In this document: positions 21,117 to 31,710 of the stretch, piece after piece | Layout: each line of letters starts with the position of its first letter | Position numbering within the stretch: position 1 is the first letter of the stretch | NCBI GenBank assembly: GCA_019918135.1 | Contig: WBZZ01001109.1 | Span: 1-64,000, forward strand | DNA from: Paulinella micropora | Lineage: Eukaryota; Cercozoa; Imbricatea; Euglyphida; Paulinellidae | DNA length: 64,000 nt | Direction: 5' to 3' | The notes under the pieces: model-generated | The model's database searches: none | Told to the model about the DNA's origin: nothing | The model's input: only the letters and a program-made list of their open reading frames with translations | Program-made: the position numbers and the translations under genes

Positions 21117-21122
21117 AATAAA
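21117..21122 (+). terminator. Polyadenylation signal AATAAA
   Basis: Fifteen bases after the TAG of the zinc-finger gene; indicates that this TAG is used as a real stop. Confidence 0.7.
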
Positions 21123-21293
21123 AGCTGACGACCGGCGGTTTTGTTGCTTTTCTCTTTTCTCTTTACTAACTCGGCCTGCGCCATGCGCTGGCTTCCCCGG
21201 CCGCCCACTCCGGCAGTGGTAGTTCAGGCAGAAACGGTCGGGAGCCTCGCCGGTTAGTCTAGCGACCAGCGGCACGGCAGTGCTTCCACCCTG

Positions 21294-22190
21294 TTATTTA
21301 GTCTGGCGGAGGGGGCTGGGGCCCCTGGTCGACCGCGTCAGCCTCACGGCCAGGGCGTGCTTGTCCTCGAAGTACCCCAGGACCTGCCCCAGGCAGACCC
21401 ACCCGTCGTCCAGCTGGTGCCTGTCTTCCTTGAGCACGTCGATCCACCAGTCCGTCAGGCGCTGCAGCATGCTCACCAACTCCTCGTCGTCTTTAGCCTC
21501 CCCGCCCGCGTTCTTCTCGAGCACGGCTAGCAGCCAGGCCTGTGCACACGGCAGCAAGCGCTGCTCCCTGCCGCGGCCGCGGGCTCCCGGGCACTGCGCG
21601 GCCGCGAACTTGCGCTGGAAATCGTTGCCGTCCTGCCGGTAAAACGACTCGGCGGGCAGCTCCCAGCGCGAGCCCGGCTTTCGGCCGCCGGCCCTGGCCT
21701 CCGCGCGGAGCTTCTCGTCGTCGTCGGCCCCGGTCCGGGGCTCGCAGGGGGGCACCCAGGCCTTCATCTCTTGGAACTGTGGAGTCTCACTCTGTTGGCG
21801 TTGTTCCGAGAGGTTGCGGGGGGGTGTGTACGTTTCCTTGATCAGCACGTAGCTACCGTACGGAAACTTGCTGAGCGCCACCGTCTGGGCCACGGGGTAG
21901 AAAGCCAAGCCCGCCGTCTGGACGCGGATGACTTTCTCGGCCTGCAAAGGGCTCGCGGTCTCGTCCGTGACGCCGAGCAAGGTCTTGTGCAGGGGCGGCG
22001 TGGCCCGCACTGTCTTGTCGTACAGGTCGTAGCTGTTCCAGGCATAGCCCAGGACCACATCGCTGTCGTCGGACCGCAACTCTTCGTCGCAGGTGTAAAT
22101 CAGGTCTCCCTCCCGGATAGTGCCGTGCGAGCCCAGCACGGGCCTAACTTCCACGTACTGCGCTGCTTGCGGAGTCCACGTGATCTCCAT
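21294..22190 (-). CDS. Hypothetical protein, intact
   Basis: ATG at 22190, 298 residues, ends TAA. It starts with a beta-rich half (residues 1-120, many Val/Tyr/Thr strands, for example GDLIYTCDEEL), then a Lys/Arg/Glu disordered stretch, then an alpha-helical C-terminal domain with WW and several Leu/Asp (DDEELVSMLQRLTDWWIDVL). No family is recognised. Its start overlaps the end of the RPB10-like gene by 47 bases on the same strand, which suggests co-expression with the polymerase subunit. The frame shows no disruptions. Confidence 0.6.
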   Translation of the reverse strand: MEITWTPQAAQYVEVRPVLGSHGTIREGDLIYTCDEELRSDDSDVVLGYAWNSYDLYDKTVRATPPLHKTLLGVTDETASPLQAEKVIRVQTAGLAFYPVAQTVALSKFPYGSYVLIKETYTPPRNLSEQRQQSETPQFQEMKAWVPPCEPRTGADDDEKLRAEARAGGRKPGSRWELPAESFYRQDGNDFQRKFAAAQCPGARGRGREQRLLPCAQAWLLAVLEKNAGGEAKDDEELVSMLQRLTDWWIDVLKEDRHQLDDGWVCLGQVLGYFEDKHALAVRLTRSTRGPSPLRQTK

Positions 22191-22404
22191 GGCGGGCGGC
22201 TTGCTGGAGGGCGCGCCTCACGACCTCCTCTCGACCCCAGTCCTTGGCACCTAGTAGCTTGCGGCGGCAGCACGCTAGCAGCAGGCCCAGCGCGTCCAGT
22301 GCCTCGGCCGAGGTATAGTGTTCGGCTTTAAGAGCTTGGTAGGCGGGTACCAGGCAGCCTAGCGGTTTGTGGCACGAGGTGCAGTTGTACGGCAGGCTCG
22401 CCAT
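22144..22404 (-). CDS. DNA-directed RNA polymerase subunit RPB10-like
   Basis: 86 codons from ATG at 22404. It carries the complete RPB10 (RNA polymerase subunit N) signature: CTSC at residues 8-11 near the N-terminus, a YTSAEALDALGL core and the zinc-binding CCRRKLL (residues 45-51). RPB10 is a small zinc-binding assembly subunit of multisubunit RNA polymerases and is encoded by most NCLDVs that carry their own polymerase. The usual length is 65-75 residues. This one has an extended C-terminus that overlaps the next gene. Together with the RPB3-like gene at the right end it shows that the GC-rich sequence derives from a virus with its own transcription apparatus. Confidence 0.9.
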   Translation of the reverse strand: MASLPYNCTSCHKPLGCLVPAYQALKAEHYTSAEALDALGLLLACCRRKLLGAKDWGREEVVRRALQQAARHGDHVDSASSAVRGS

Positions 22405-22741
22405 CCGCGGGAGGAAGCGAGGCGAGTTGTGTGCGAGGGGGGGGGGGGGGGCTCCGGGAGGGGGAGGGGGGCGGGGCGGCCAAGGGAGGCCAGAGAGCGG
22501 CGGGGGGGAGGGGAGGGGAGGGGCCGGCGGGGCGCCCCGTCCGGAGGCAGGCCGGTGCTGCCGGGCCGGGATGCCGGGCCTCACTGGCGTGACCGACTGG
22601 CTTGGGTTTTTACTGACACTGCTGGCCGCTCCCCTCCCTCGCTCCCCCCTCTGTTCTCGCCCCCTCCCACACTCGCGGCCCGGCCGGGCAAGCGCCAGGG
22701 GCGGCCCGGCCGGCCCCCAACGTCCATGGACGGGCTGATTC
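22405..22741. other. Intergenic region, G-run
   Basis: G13 run at about 22,439-22,450 and GGGGAGGG-type sequence; no gene supported. Probable promoter for RPB10 on the minus strand. Confidence 0.35.
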
Positions 22742-24282
22742 TTAGGGGGCGGCGCCCAGCCGGCCCAGCGCCCAGGCCGGCAAGCGAATCCGGATGTGCC
22801 GCAGGGATTCGCACTGGTCGTCGTGGCGCACAAAAAAGAGGTTGCGCCCGTTGACGACGGCCGACACAAAGTTGCTCTGGTGCTTGTACGCGGCGCCGCG
22901 CACCGCCGACTGGAAGGGGCACCGGGCGGCCTGGGCAGGCGTCGGCGCCGTCAGGTTGCTGTAGGCCGTGACCCGCACCCACCCGGACGCCCGGCCCCCG
23001 TGGCTGCCGTGAGCGCGCTGCGCCCAGTTGAGCAGCGGTTCGCCGCCGGCAGCGCCGAGGTAAGGCGCCACCAGGTGCTCCAGCAGCGCCCGGAAGCCGT
23101 ACGTGGCGCCCGGGGTGGTCGCCCAGCCCCGCTGCTCGCAGTGCAGGCGGCCGGGCAGCCCGCTGTCCCAGGGTACGTACACCGGCCCCCGCGCCGGCCC
23201 CTGTGCCGGCTGCGGACCACGGGCGGCCGACGGCGGCGGCGCGGACGGGGACGCGGGCGGCGCGGGCGGCGCGGGGGGTGCCACTCGGGGGGCTCGTCCT
23301 CCACGACCAGGGTGGCCGCCCGGGCCAGCCGCGCGAGCTCCTGCAGCCTCGGCGCCAGGCCGGGGGGCGGAGGCGGCGGCGGCGCGCCCGCTCGTTGCTG
23401 CCGCACGCTGGCGTCCAGCAGGAAGTCGCGCCACGACAGGCCGCGGGTCGTCAGCTCGCCGCCGGCGCCGAGGCGGCCCACCGGCACGCAAGGCCGGCCG
23501 GCCAGGACGGTGCGGCAGGAGCCCTTGAGGCACAGTTGCAGCTTGGCCCCGCCGAGCTCCCGGCAGGTCGCACACACTAGCCTGGCGCCCTTGTCGGCGT
23601 ACGGGTAGCGGATGAGGCGGTTCTTGTCATAGACCGACTGGTCGACTACCTTGGTGAGCAGCTCGCCCTGGGCGCGCTCGCAGCCGTAGTGGACGTGGCA
23701 CAGCTTGGCGACGAGGAAGGCCAGGACCTTGGCCGCGGCCTTGGGCAGGTACAGCGAGTGGTACACGAGCCGGAACGACGCCTTGTAGCACCCGCGCACC
23801 CGGCAGTAGCCGCAGGAGTTGAGCAGCACGGCCGTGCTCAGCGCCGGGTCCGCGACCAGGAACCCGACGGCCCGGTGCGCCACGGCGACAAAGCAGTCGC
23901 GGTGGAGGGCGGCCGGCCCCGCGCTGTCGCAGGGCGCCAGGATCTCGGCCGGGCAGGCCGTGTGGCCCGGCAGCGCCCAGTCCAGGTCCAAGTAGAATTT
24001 ACCAACGTCTGGCAGCGTACGCTCGACCAGCGGCACCGCCCAGGGCGTGCCCCGCAGGCAGGCCAGCAGCTCCACCACCTGCAAGTAGACCTGCGGGTCA
24101 TCCGGTAGCAGGAACTTGCCCCCCGTGAAGCTGGTGCTATTGAACGGCTGCGTTCCGCCCACGGGCACGCGGTAGCGCCGCAGCAGCGCCTGCAGTTGCG
24201 CGGAGCTAGCGAGCTGCCGGGCGGAGTCTCCGGCGAGGGAGGCAGGGCAGTGCTCCGTCCAGGCCGGCTCGCTCAGCTCCAT
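22742..24282 (-). pseudogene. Archaeo-eukaryotic primase (PrimPol / herpes UL52-type), one frameshift
   Basis: Start is ATG at 24282 (MELSEP). AEP motifs are visible in order: FYLDLDW (residues 96-102) with catalytic Asp99 and Asp101; SFRLVYH (169-175) with the motif II Ser and His; and DQSVYDKNRLIRYPYADKG (214-232) as motif III with its basic residues. A Pro-rich linker changes frame near 23,280, next to G/C runs. The C-terminal domain has CPFQSAVRG, a KHQSN segment and a late DDQC, the zinc-knuckle arrangement known from UL52/PrimPol proteins. It ends with TAA at 22742-22744. It would make RNA or DNA primers for viral genome replication. No helicase domain is fused. Confidence 0.8.
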
Positions 24283-24730
24283 GCGGGTACCACTGCCCCC
24301 GGGGCGGCCCGCGCCGTTTAGGGGTGTACAGGCCCCCCGGGCTCCCCGTCCCCGCCCCCGCCCGCCGCCGCTCCCCCCTCCCGGCCGGGGGTGCCGACCG
24401 TGCCGACCAGCGCTCCTCTCGCAGGGCCCGCGACACCGGCGTGGCCCCACGCGCCTGCCCGGGGGTGCGGCGCCCCTCCCTACCCAACACGGGCGCGGCC
24501 TGCCCCCCGGCCGGGGGTACGACCGTGCCGACGAGCGTGCCTCCGCCGGGCCCCCGAACACCGGCGTGGCCTCCGCCTCGCCCTGTGTGCCCGGCGGCCC
24601 CGACGGCGCCCGGCCGCCGGGCGCGGGGTGGAGGAAGGGGCGCCACGGCTCCCTCCCCCCCCCCCCGCCGCAGGCCGCCCCCCCCCCCCCCCCCTGCCCG
24701 CTCCCCAATAGTTTGAGGCGCGGTAGCAGA
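24283..24730. repeat. GC-rich spacer with a roughly 120-bp imperfect direct repeat
   Basis: The segments 24,381-24,447 and 24,500-24,570 share CGGCCGGGGGT, GACCGTGCCGAC and ACACCGGCGTGGCC in the same order. C-runs follow at 24,650-24,700. This is the last giant-virus-like sequence before base composition changes sharply at about 24,720-24,770. Confidence 0.6.
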
Positions 24731-25113
24731 TGCGGGTCAGAGACCCGGGAAAGCATGGAGGATGCCTGGACCTATCAATATATATACTTTCTTAGCAGTA
24801 TGTATGAGACGGTACTGTTTGCTAAATCAGCATAGTGCCTCAAGGCCGATTGTATTCGGATCGGTTTGCTGTACTGTACTAATCAAACTGGATTGAATTC
24901 TGTGACCATGTTTTTTCCGATGTATAAGCTTTGATTGACATGGGACGAAGGTGGTTAGTGAAGTTAGGATTGATCATTATTGTGTTCCAGAGTCGTTAGT
25001 CATCATCTTATCAGAGTGTGTTTGATAATATTTATTAATGTATGAGTAACTGTGTTTTTCGTTGTTGCTGTTGTAATATCGTTGTATTTTATATAGGTGA
25101 AACAGTGAAAGTC
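24731..25113. other. Left boundary of the AT-rich block
   Basis: Composition switches from GC-rich with C-runs to AT-rich within about 50 bases. A short perfect inverted repeat GGGTC-AGA-GACCC lies at about 24,735-24,747. No gene seen; possible promoter for the following SET gene. Confidence 0.45.
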
Positions 25114-26400
25114 ATGGCTGCAAATTTATGGGTGCTGTGGCTGATTGCGTGGGCACCCTCTGCGCCAGTGGGTGTTACTGTGCCAGAACAGGATTGTATT
25201 ACAAGCTTTGATTTAGCCTTAAAGCATTGGCTGGATGCAAAATTGGATACTGAGTTTGCGCTGCCAACAAAAGATAATTTTCTCACAAGAACCAAGGTGC
25301 GCCTTATGCAATTGGCCAGTCGCTTGCGGTATCTCCAACTTCATGCACCGAATGTAGTGAAGGATATGTTGGCTTGGGGTTCGTTACGTCAAAGCTTGTT
25401 GATAGTGCCCACTATGGAAAGAATTTCATTGGATGAACCTACAACAACCTGGCAAGATGTTCAAGCCTTTATCACACGGGAGATTGCAAAACGAGATTCC
25501 AGCCAGGTAGAAGGAATGGTCGAAGTGAAAGAGGCGGTTGGTACATCTGAGACAGGACTTGGTCGACCCGGGATACAAACTATTTATTACCAAGTTTTAG
25601 GTCAGGCTCCTGTAAAGGCAGCTTCTGTTGATCGGTTTGAGGCAAGCGCGCTCTTGGAAGCGTTGGACCGTGGCAGTGAGGGCAACTTAGCAGAGGCAGC
25701 AACAGTTGTAAAGTCACAGATGGCGAGTGTTTGCAAGAAGAATGATGCCAAGGGGTTTGGACTGTTCGCCACCAACAACTGGACCTTGCAGTCAAGTGAG
25801 TGTGCAGAAATCATTTACGTGAACACCCTTCAAGATTGTTTGCACTATACTGAATGCGTCTCACTAGAACGAACATTATCCACAGCGGGGCTGCAGTTTT
25901 ACCACCCCGCCACCATTCTCTTTGTCGATGGAACTGGTTTGACAGGTGGAAAGAGTGCTTATAGAAGCATTTCGTTCCTTCCTCAGCAGTTCATCAGATA
26001 CGTCAACAGCTCTCGGGGTGCCAATGCTACGTATCGATTTTTTCACAATGGCGTGATGGTAAGAAGCATGAGTCAACATCTGGTGAAGTCTGGATTGACG
26101 CAAGAAACACTTGAGTCGATACTATGCCAGAAAGAGCGTGTTAGTCTTGCTGGCAAACTATTGGAAGTGCTCAAAGAAGGCAAGTGGGAGATAAAGATTG
26201 TGGCACTGAGGAGAATCAGACGTGGAGAAGAAATTACATTCGATTACCAGAAAGAGTTAATGAATCTCTGCCGCAAGGAGACCATTTTAGGTATTCATGC
26301 GTTGAATCTGAAGTCTTTGGAGGATGTAAAGCGGTCGCGAGAATTTTACCTGTGTTATCATGGGGGGGATGGTTCAATCGCTAGTATCGCGAGCTTCAAC
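25114..26400 (+). CDS. SET-domain protein (lysine methyltransferase-like)
   Basis: ATG at 25114 gives a hydrophobic N-terminus (MAANLWVLWLIAWAPSAPV) that looks like a signal peptide. An upstream in-frame ATG at 25042 is the alternative. After about 200 unrecognised residues a SET-like core appears: KNDAKGFGLFATNNW (matching the KGxGLFA start), a degenerate RYVNSSRGANATYRF in place of RFINHSC-x-PN, and RRIRRGEEITFDYQ matching the GEE-x-TFDY end. The loss of His-Ser-Cys in the cofactor-binding knot suggests weak or lost activity. AT-rich codon use and style differ from the giant-virus genes, so it is probably a host gene. The frame runs into a poly-Arg repeat after 26,400 that is probably intron or low-complexity DNA. 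Confidence 0.6.
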
Positions 26401-27570
26401 AAGAGCAGGAGGAGGAGGAAGAGGAGGAGAAGGAGAAGGAGAAGGAGGAGGAGAAGGAGAAGGAGGAGGAGAGGGAGGAGGGAAGGAGAAGGAGAAGGAG
26501 GAGGAGAAGCTTTCTCTTCAAGTGTTTCAGGCCTTGTTCTTTTGTCAGAAGCCGCCGTTTCAGCTACCGATTCGTTGAAGTCTGTGCGGCTTACAAGTAT
26601 TCCTTTTCTCACCCGTTTGGTTCTTTCCATCTATTTTGTGTTTGTCAGGGGCAAATTTGTTGTCTACGAGTGCTTCCTCTTCGGATGTGGCTCGGCCGAT
26701 GACTGGTGTTTGTGTGTGTGTGTGGGGGGGGGGGGGAGGCAATGGGAAGAGAATTGGGGGGAGGCGAGGTGTGTGCGTGTTTGGGGGGGGGGGGAGGGAA
26801 AGCGAACAAAAGAGAGGGAATGCACATGTTGCATGTTTTTGTCTGTGTGTTTGTGTTTGGTGGTGTGTAGCCCCGTCGTCTTCGAGTGCGTCTTCCTCTT
26901 CGCGCGTGGGTCGTCAGAAGACAGGTGGGGGAGGGGAAGGGAAGGGGATGGGAAGAGAATTGAGGGGAGGCAAGGTGTGTGTGCGTGTGTGAGTGGGGGG
27001 AGGGGGGGGTGGAGGGAAGGGAAGGTGAACAGAAGGGAGGGGAGGGGAAGCGAAGAGAAGGGATGGGAGGGGAAGGGAAGGTGAAGAAAATAGAGTGGAT
27101 TGAAAGGGAAAGGGGAGTATGGTTGTATGTCTGTCTAGTGTGTGTGTGTGTGCGTGTGCGTGTGTGCGTGTGTCTGTCTGTAGCCACGTCGTCTACGAGT
27201 GCTTCTTCCTTTTCAAAGGCGTCTCCGCAGAAGAAAGGCAGGATGGGGGGGGGGGGGCAAGGGAACATAATGGAGGGGAGGCAAGGTGTTGTGTGTGTGT
27301 GGGGGGGTGGGGGGGGGGTGGTTGGGGGGGGGGGGTTGGGGGGGGGGCAAGGGGAGGCGAAGGGAAGGGAGAGGGAGGGAAGGGAAGGTGAAGAGAAGGG
27401 AAGGAAGGGGAAGGGAATGGATGGTTAAGAGAAGGGAGGGGAGGGGAAGCAAAGAGAAGGATCGAAAGGGAAGGGAAGGGAAGATGAAGAGAAGGGAGGT
27501 GAAGGAAAGGGAAGGGAGGTGATATGTCGTATGTTTGTTGTGTATGTATGTGTGTGTGTGTGTTGTGTGT
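26401..27570 (+). repeat. Purine- and GT-rich low-complexity DNA with exon-like repeated blocks
   Basis: GGA/GAA triplet repeats at 26,403-26,512 (poly-Arg if translated), then G-runs, (GT)n and GGGAAGGG-type tracts to 27,570. Embedded are short similar coding-like blocks at about 26,660-26,705, 26,868-26,925 and 27,183-27,238. Each carries a Ser/Thr/Ala-rich stretch (for example ATSSTSASSFS), and the last two follow a GT-rich tract ending in AG. Confidence 0.7.
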
Positions 27571-27690
27571 GTAGCCGCATCGTCTAGGACTTCTACGAGT
27601 GTCCCTGACAATTGGTCTCAGGAAAAACGTGCAGATATCTTGTCGCAGCCGTGGTTTTGCGACCAAAAACGTTACTCGTCTCTATGTTAA
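27571..27690 (+). CDS. Putative terminal exon of the SET-domain gene
   Basis: After a (TG)n tract ending in TAG, an acceptor-like site, an open stretch encodes Ser/Thr-rich residues and then NWSQEKRADILSQPWFCDQ, ending TAA at about 27,688-27,690. It starts with the same Ser/Thr-rich words as the exon-like blocks upstream, so these may be alternative or duplicated exons of one spliced gene. Splicing is inferred only. Confidence 0.4.
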   Translation, partial: VAASSRTSTSVPDNWSQEKRADILSQPWFCDQKRYSSLC

Positions 27691-27842
27691 CTAAGTAAGC
27701 AAAAGATAATTAGCATAGGATATCAAGTACTAAGGGAATTCATGGTACCCTATTTACTTACTTAGGTACCCATTTTTAGATTTAAAAAATCTAAAGCTGG
27801 GGATGTGCGGCCTGACTGGAGAGCGCCGGAAGACCTTTTAAG

Positions 27843-29276
27843 TTGCTCAGCAGGGGATCTGTACAAAAGAGGATATACGATGTTAATGGAGAAGCTTTCA
27901 TGCAGGTACTGTTTAACACTCCTATATGGGAGTCAATTACCGAAACTCATCGGTGGCGGTTGGAAGCATCGGTTGTCTTGAAGATACAAGAGCTAGGTAA
28001 AAAGTGTGGAGGCAATAATTACAGTCTGTATCGGTCAACCAAAGTTATTCCATTTCAGTTTGCATGTTCCTTGTCTGCCGAAACAAAGGACAAAATTCAG
28101 TGGAAAGGTTATCAATTTTTTCTGCGATGGGATCCAGCATATAACATGAAAGATTTCGTCTCGGTAGCGGAAAAACAAGGTTTTCACCTTTATCGACATG
28201 GGTATCGGATATTCGAGGATGTTGGTGTTGATGAGGATAAGTTAGTGTGGATACAGAAGACAGCACAAAAAATCATTAGTACCAGCACCGGACTAGTTTG
28301 GGTGCCACCTCCAACCAGATCACGTTGGATCTTTATGGGTATGGTGCATTGAATGATGATCATTTTGTACTGAAGTCCGATAAGCCTGAGTTAAAAGAAC
28401 TTCAGGAAACGTTGATCGCGATGGGGGCAAAACTTGCTACGGAGTGGGAGACATGCAGCACCGTAGTGCCCTCCGGGTTTAGACTGAAGCTGGGGTGTAT
28501 TCAGCATTTGACAAATTGGGGCCCCAAAGATGGAAGAGGAAGTGATGTGTGTGCACCAGAACATAGGTGGAAGTTCGTGTGGAAAGCTGAGCAGTTCAGA
28601 GGATGTTGAGTTTGATACTTCGACTCATCAGGGATGGCATTGGGACGGGGAGGCAAAGTTTGGTCCATTGGTCGGGGTTAATCTGTATTATCCAGTACCG
28701 CAGTCCAGAAACGGAAGAAAGGGAAGATCACAGTCAAACAAGGTAGCACAGATTCAAGGGGCACGTGCACAGAGCGAACTAGCAGTTGATGCTGATTTAG
28801 CATCTTGCGGGTGTTGTAGCATTGATTCGCCATTCGGCAAGATGGCTGCAGAAGCGTTGCCAATCCCCAAGACATTAATTGCTCACGACCAAACAAACTT
28901 TTTCATCGAAAAGTCAGATGGGTTTCAGCAGTGTCTGCAAGAGCTAAATGAAAAAGAAATTCGTTCAGATGATTATGGAGATTTTGCGAATGTTAAGGGA
29001 TTCAGTGATTACGTTGATAGTATGAAGTTCATGGGGTCAGAAGAACCTGGTTGTCTTCAACCAGAATCTGCTACCCCCCAGCCAGGTGATTTGAAAGCTA
29101 TTGATCAGCGCTTATGCTATCAAGGTGGTTATGGTGTGAAGGACATCACACATTTTGCGTTTTATCTCGCTCGAGAAGTCACCGCTATGGACAAGCAGCG
29201 TTCGAAACCGAAAAGGGCTCGCGATGAATTTTCGGAAGATTCAGTAGGTCGTTCTCGAAAGGGTACGAAGAAATAA
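27843..29276 (+). pseudogene. Unidentified protein gene with two frame changes
   Basis: Three overlapping open stretches (to 28,352; about 28,290-28,609; about 28,600-29,276) read as one protein of about 470 residues if frame changes near 28,295 and 28,605 are allowed. The middle-to-C-terminal part has HQGWHWDGEAKFGPLVGVN, in which HWD recalls the metal-binding H-x-D of 2-oxoglutarate oxygenases, but no full fold is confirmed. The C-terminus is Lys/Arg-rich (KPKRARDEF) like a nuclear localisation signal and ends with TAA. Base use matches the SET gene, so it is probably host. Short introns are an alternative to frameshifts. Confidence 0.45.
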
Positions 29277-29387
29277 TGAAATACCTAATGAATACATCAT
29301 ACTTTCTGTTTATTTACAGTACTAGTGAAAGTCATTATTATTAAAGACTATAGTGTTAGTTTAAAATTAAGTGTCGCAAACTGCAAA

Positions 29388-29484
29388 GGGGCACCCTACG
29401 CCAACCCCGCGCTGCCGACCCCGCCTCGCAGCGCGACAGCGCGGCGAGGCGGGGTCGGCAGCGCGGTGGTTGGCGTAGGTGCCC
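29388..29484. repeat. GC-rich near-perfect palindrome, arms of about 48 bp
   Basis: The left arm starts GGGGCACC and runs through CCGCGCTGCCGACCCCGCC. The right arm is its reverse complement, ending GGTGCCCC, with a few unpaired bases and a very short loop around 29,434. It is GC-rich, unlike the AT-rich DNA around it. Confidence 0.85.
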
Positions 29485-29570
29485 CCCCCTACTGCTTCAG
29501 GTACACATGCCCTGCGGGCCCAAACACCTCTCTATCTAAATCTATCACACGTCGGCTCTGCCGGACCCGA

Positions 29571-30309
29571 AATCTTTTCTACTTGACCGTCGTCAAAGAT
29601 TACGAAGTGACTGGCCTTAGGCAGTTTACGGACTTTGAGTCTGTCTCCTTTCTCGCATGGTTCTAAGATTTTTCCTTCTCGCTTAACTGATTGCCAGTTG
29701 TCTCCATATTCTTCCTTTGCCCATTCTTCTCCAAAAGCTACTCCCGGCACACTAACTCTCTCTCTCCTGTCAATGTAGCTGCCTTAACTGCTGCATTCTT
29801 TTATGGAGGTGGTTGTGTAACTGGTGTCCTAACCTTTGTTTCTCGTTTCCTCTCACTATGTTAGCTGATGTGATTTTTTCACTTTGCTCCCAAGTAGGGC
29901 CCTTGTTGGGCGCGACTCCCTCTACGTACCTCCTACTGGGGTGGTCTGCTTCGGGGCTTTGCGCCTCTAACGATGTGACGGGTGCTAGCCCATCATCCTT
30001 GTTGTCAGCTAGTTCTACCTTCGACACTGATGGGAGACCGGAATCTGGACCGTGAATGCCCTTATCTTCCTGTTTCTCCTCATGTTTGTCTGATTCTCCC
30101 TCAACCTTAAGTTCGGGTTCGTCTAGTGGCTGTTCTAGCTGTCCGGTGTCAGTACTCTCCCCCTCAGATTCCTCGTCGTCCCATCTGACTTCTCTGGGTG
30201 GGTGAGCCTCCTTACCAACTATATTGGGGTCAAAGCGTACATTACGCGTTAGTGATGATCGTACGACCATCCCAAACTCTGAATAGTTCCTTAAACACAT
30301 CGTATCCAA
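29571..30309 (-). pseudogene. copia Pol linker region (between integrase and RT), fragment
   Basis: Charged, Ser/Pro/Glu-rich linker followed by a conserved segment (VAFGEEWAKEEYGDNWQSV) that is nearly identical to the second element at 37,960. The frame changes at about 29,760. The segment is cut at 29,571, before the reverse transcriptase. Confidence 0.7.
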
Positions 30310-31134
30310 ACAACATTACGCATTTTCCCCTATAATTTCCTTTACCTACCTGCTTTCCTATATACATTACATCTAAACATCCTATAGGCTTTAGTTGTCG
30401 GATAGCTGGCTTGTAGCCAAGACATTGCTCAAAAGGTGAAGTGCCTTTCCTAGGTCCTGTCGTGGCCGGTAGAATGCTGTGCAAGGTTGTGGCTGTATGC
30501 TCCATTTCTGCGCAAAACTGTGGAGGCAAGTTAGCATCGTATCGCATGGCCCGGGCCGGTCCGGCTGTGATGTCATTGACCTTCTCAGCTATAATATGGG
30601 ATTGCCATCTTTGTCACCTGGAGCGCTAGTCTTCCAAATGAATTGAAGTGGCTTCCACCACTCTATGACTTCAGTTGGGACATCGAACTCGTTATCACAA
30701 GTGATCTGTCTCACTTTCCTTCCTGTCTGCCTCTCAAACCATGCTACTGCTTGCTTCAAACACTCTACAAATTCGTTCTTGTAACGTAAGTAAAAATTCT
30801 TGATGTACCCCGAGTAATCATCTGTTACGCAAAACTTATAGTACTTACCGTGAATTGGCATGACCGCCCACGGTCCGGAAGTGTCTAATGCAAAATGCAG
30901 AATCTCACAAGGGTAGCTCGCTCTCCTAATTCTATTAACCTTAAATCGGGGCAACACTTTAGCCTTCCCCATCATACAGGCTTCGCAAAATCTAACTCTA
31001 TCTTCGCTTCCTATCACTTTCCTTCCCATTGCCTTGCCTAATGCATAGGTCTTTGGTAATGCCTTATGACCGCTACACTGATGTATGACATAAATGTCAA
31101 TCGTTTTACCCTTCTCGCCTTTCTCAGGATACAA
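30242..31134 (-). pseudogene. copia integrase (zinc-binding and catalytic core), fragmented
   Basis: The N-terminal HHCC zinc motif is visible (HQCSGHKALP, then CEACMMGK). It is followed by the catalytic core with DTSGPW and DDYSGYIKNFY containing core Asp residues, and CDNEFDVPTEV. The second half (30,242-30,547) carries the conserved LHSILP and SPFEQCLGYKP region in another frame. A stop and frame change near 30,590 separates them. Integrases insert retrotransposon cDNA into chromosomes. Confidence 0.8.
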
Positions 31135-31186
31135 AGCATATAAAACGCTGCCTCTGGCTTCCTCATTCTCACTTACTCTCGCTTGT

Positions 31187-31710
31187 TTACTCTCTTTTTC
31201 TCTCTCTTTGGATTCCCGCCCCGATTACCCCGTCTTCTTCTTTCTCTCTTTCACTTTGGGGTCGTAACGCGACGTTTATGTTGAGGGGCTTGCCCTTTTC
31301 GTTATCCCAGCGATAAAGCATGCTAGGTGCCATCCTCCCCCTCACGATCACGTCACTCTCTTTGATCCTTATGGGGTGCTTAAGGATTAGTAGTTGCCCG
31401 TTCTGGTGGATAATAGACCGGTGGTGGTTGTGATCCATATTTCCTGTAGACATGATGTTAACCGGTACCCTAGTGTCCAACAACATATCCTTCTTCACCA
31501 AAACTGGTTTTCCCGATCCATCGATTCTTGTCAATCGTGCTTCCCCATGTCTCACTACACTAAGCTAACGGGTTCGATCTCTCGAACGTTGCGCAAGATG
31601 TGTGGTGTACAGGCTATGTCTCTTGACCATCCACTGTCCTGCACTATCATCTTCTCTTTTCGACCTACCGTCTTGCTGTCGTCTACCATGTGGTTGTGGT
31701 CCTGCTCCTC
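31187..31710 (-). pseudogene. copia aspartic protease region, degenerate
   Basis: A DSG active-site triad is visible at about 31,650 (MIVQDSGWSRDIACTPH). It is followed in another frame by a copia-protease-like tail with repeated strands and the MSTGNMDHN segment. Frame changes make it nonfunctional. It precedes the integrase on the minus strand, as expected for copia. Confidence 0.55.

Noticed and set aside
26401-26520. Poly-arginine protein domain at the end of the SET frame
   Set aside because: Produced by GGA/GAA triplet repeats; likely intron or low-complexity DNA rather than a protein domain.
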